Below, piece after piece: positions 55,524-64,000 of a stretch of 64,000 nt of DNA. Each line of letters starts with the position of its first letter. The first letter of the stretch is position 1. The notes under the pieces were generated by a model that saw only the letters and a program-made list of their open reading frames with translations, did not search any database and was not told the origin of the DNA. This stretch comes from Sanguinoderma infundibulare. Lineage: Eukaryota; Basidiomycota; Agaricomycetes; Polyporales; Polyporaceae. Position numbers and translations under genes: made by a program. The stretch lies in contig JAVLRN010000003.1 in NCBI GenBank assembly GCA_032821775.1, forward strand, positions 2,976,001 to 3,040,000, written 5' to 3'.

Positions 55524-55648
55524 AGTGTGCAGATATGACGTAACAATACAAGATGTGGATGTATGAGTATGATACAAATGGCGGGATAGTTGGTAGCTGA
55601 ATCTTCTAGTCCATCTCTTGACATTCGTACAATTGAAGCCAAACGTAA

Positions 55649-64000
<8,352 letters not shown>

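Overview
The window is eukaryotic and looks like a filamentous basidiomycete, most likely an Agaricomycete. The evidence is dense genes broken by many 45-70 nt GT-AG introns with CTAAC/CTGAC-type branch sites, moderately high GC, short (142-450 bp) divergent promoters, and families typical of mushroom-forming fungi: a DUF6533 multi-pass membrane gene, an 'EGFR-like transmembrane' surface protein and a GPI-type PEBP-like protein. The species cannot be named from the sequence alone. No virus, transposon, CRISPR array or secondary-metabolite cluster was seen.

Layout. 1-3420: 3' part of a formin. 3676-6738: two tandem nucleoside hydrolases. 7100-9756: RRN3 (Pol I initiation factor). 10134-14082: lipin/Pah1 phosphatidate phosphatase. 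14807-15403: complex I LYR subunit NDUFB9. 15795-19711: orphan seven-helix membrane protein with a very long tail. 20520-22024: THO subunit Tex1/THOC3. 22528-23954: surface protein with one membrane helix. 24704-25397: doubtful unknown gene. 26685-28056: epoxide hydrolase. 28447-31059: CASC3/Barentsz-type exon junction protein. 31897-32968: secreted PEBP-like protein. 33199-34400: doubtful unknown gene. 34471-36363: dynein light intermediate chain, divergent from TIP41 (36592-37670). 38286-39480: RRS1. 39699-40821: TFIIB, divergent from an unknown Ser/Pro-rich protein (41268-42829). 43048-44264: Hep59/Tls1-like spliceosomal protein. 44519-47681: decayed and intact copies of a DUF6533 gene. 48710-48803: intron-containing tRNA-Tyr. 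49736-50721: PAPS reductase. 51147-52549: RNase III plus dsRBD protein. 53037-53582: COA3. 53986-54435: COX7, divergent from YAF9 (54578-55523). 55649-64000: ATR/Rad3/Mec1 checkpoint kinase, cut by the right window edge.

Most genes are housekeeping and do not form one pathway. Themes recur: transcription and mRNA handling (RRN3, TFIIB, Tex1, CASC3, Hep59, YAF9), ribosome assembly (RRS1), mitochondrial respiration (NDUFB9, COA3, COX7), cytoskeleton (formin, dynein LIC) and DNA-damage/TOR-type signalling (ATR, TIP41). The less ordinary material is two local tandem duplications (one intact pair, one with a deleted relic), very small coding exons and GC-AG introns in small genes, the orphan seven-helix protein, and several unrecognised genes. 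Exon joins were worked out by hand from splice consensus and reading frame, so exact boundaries are inferences.
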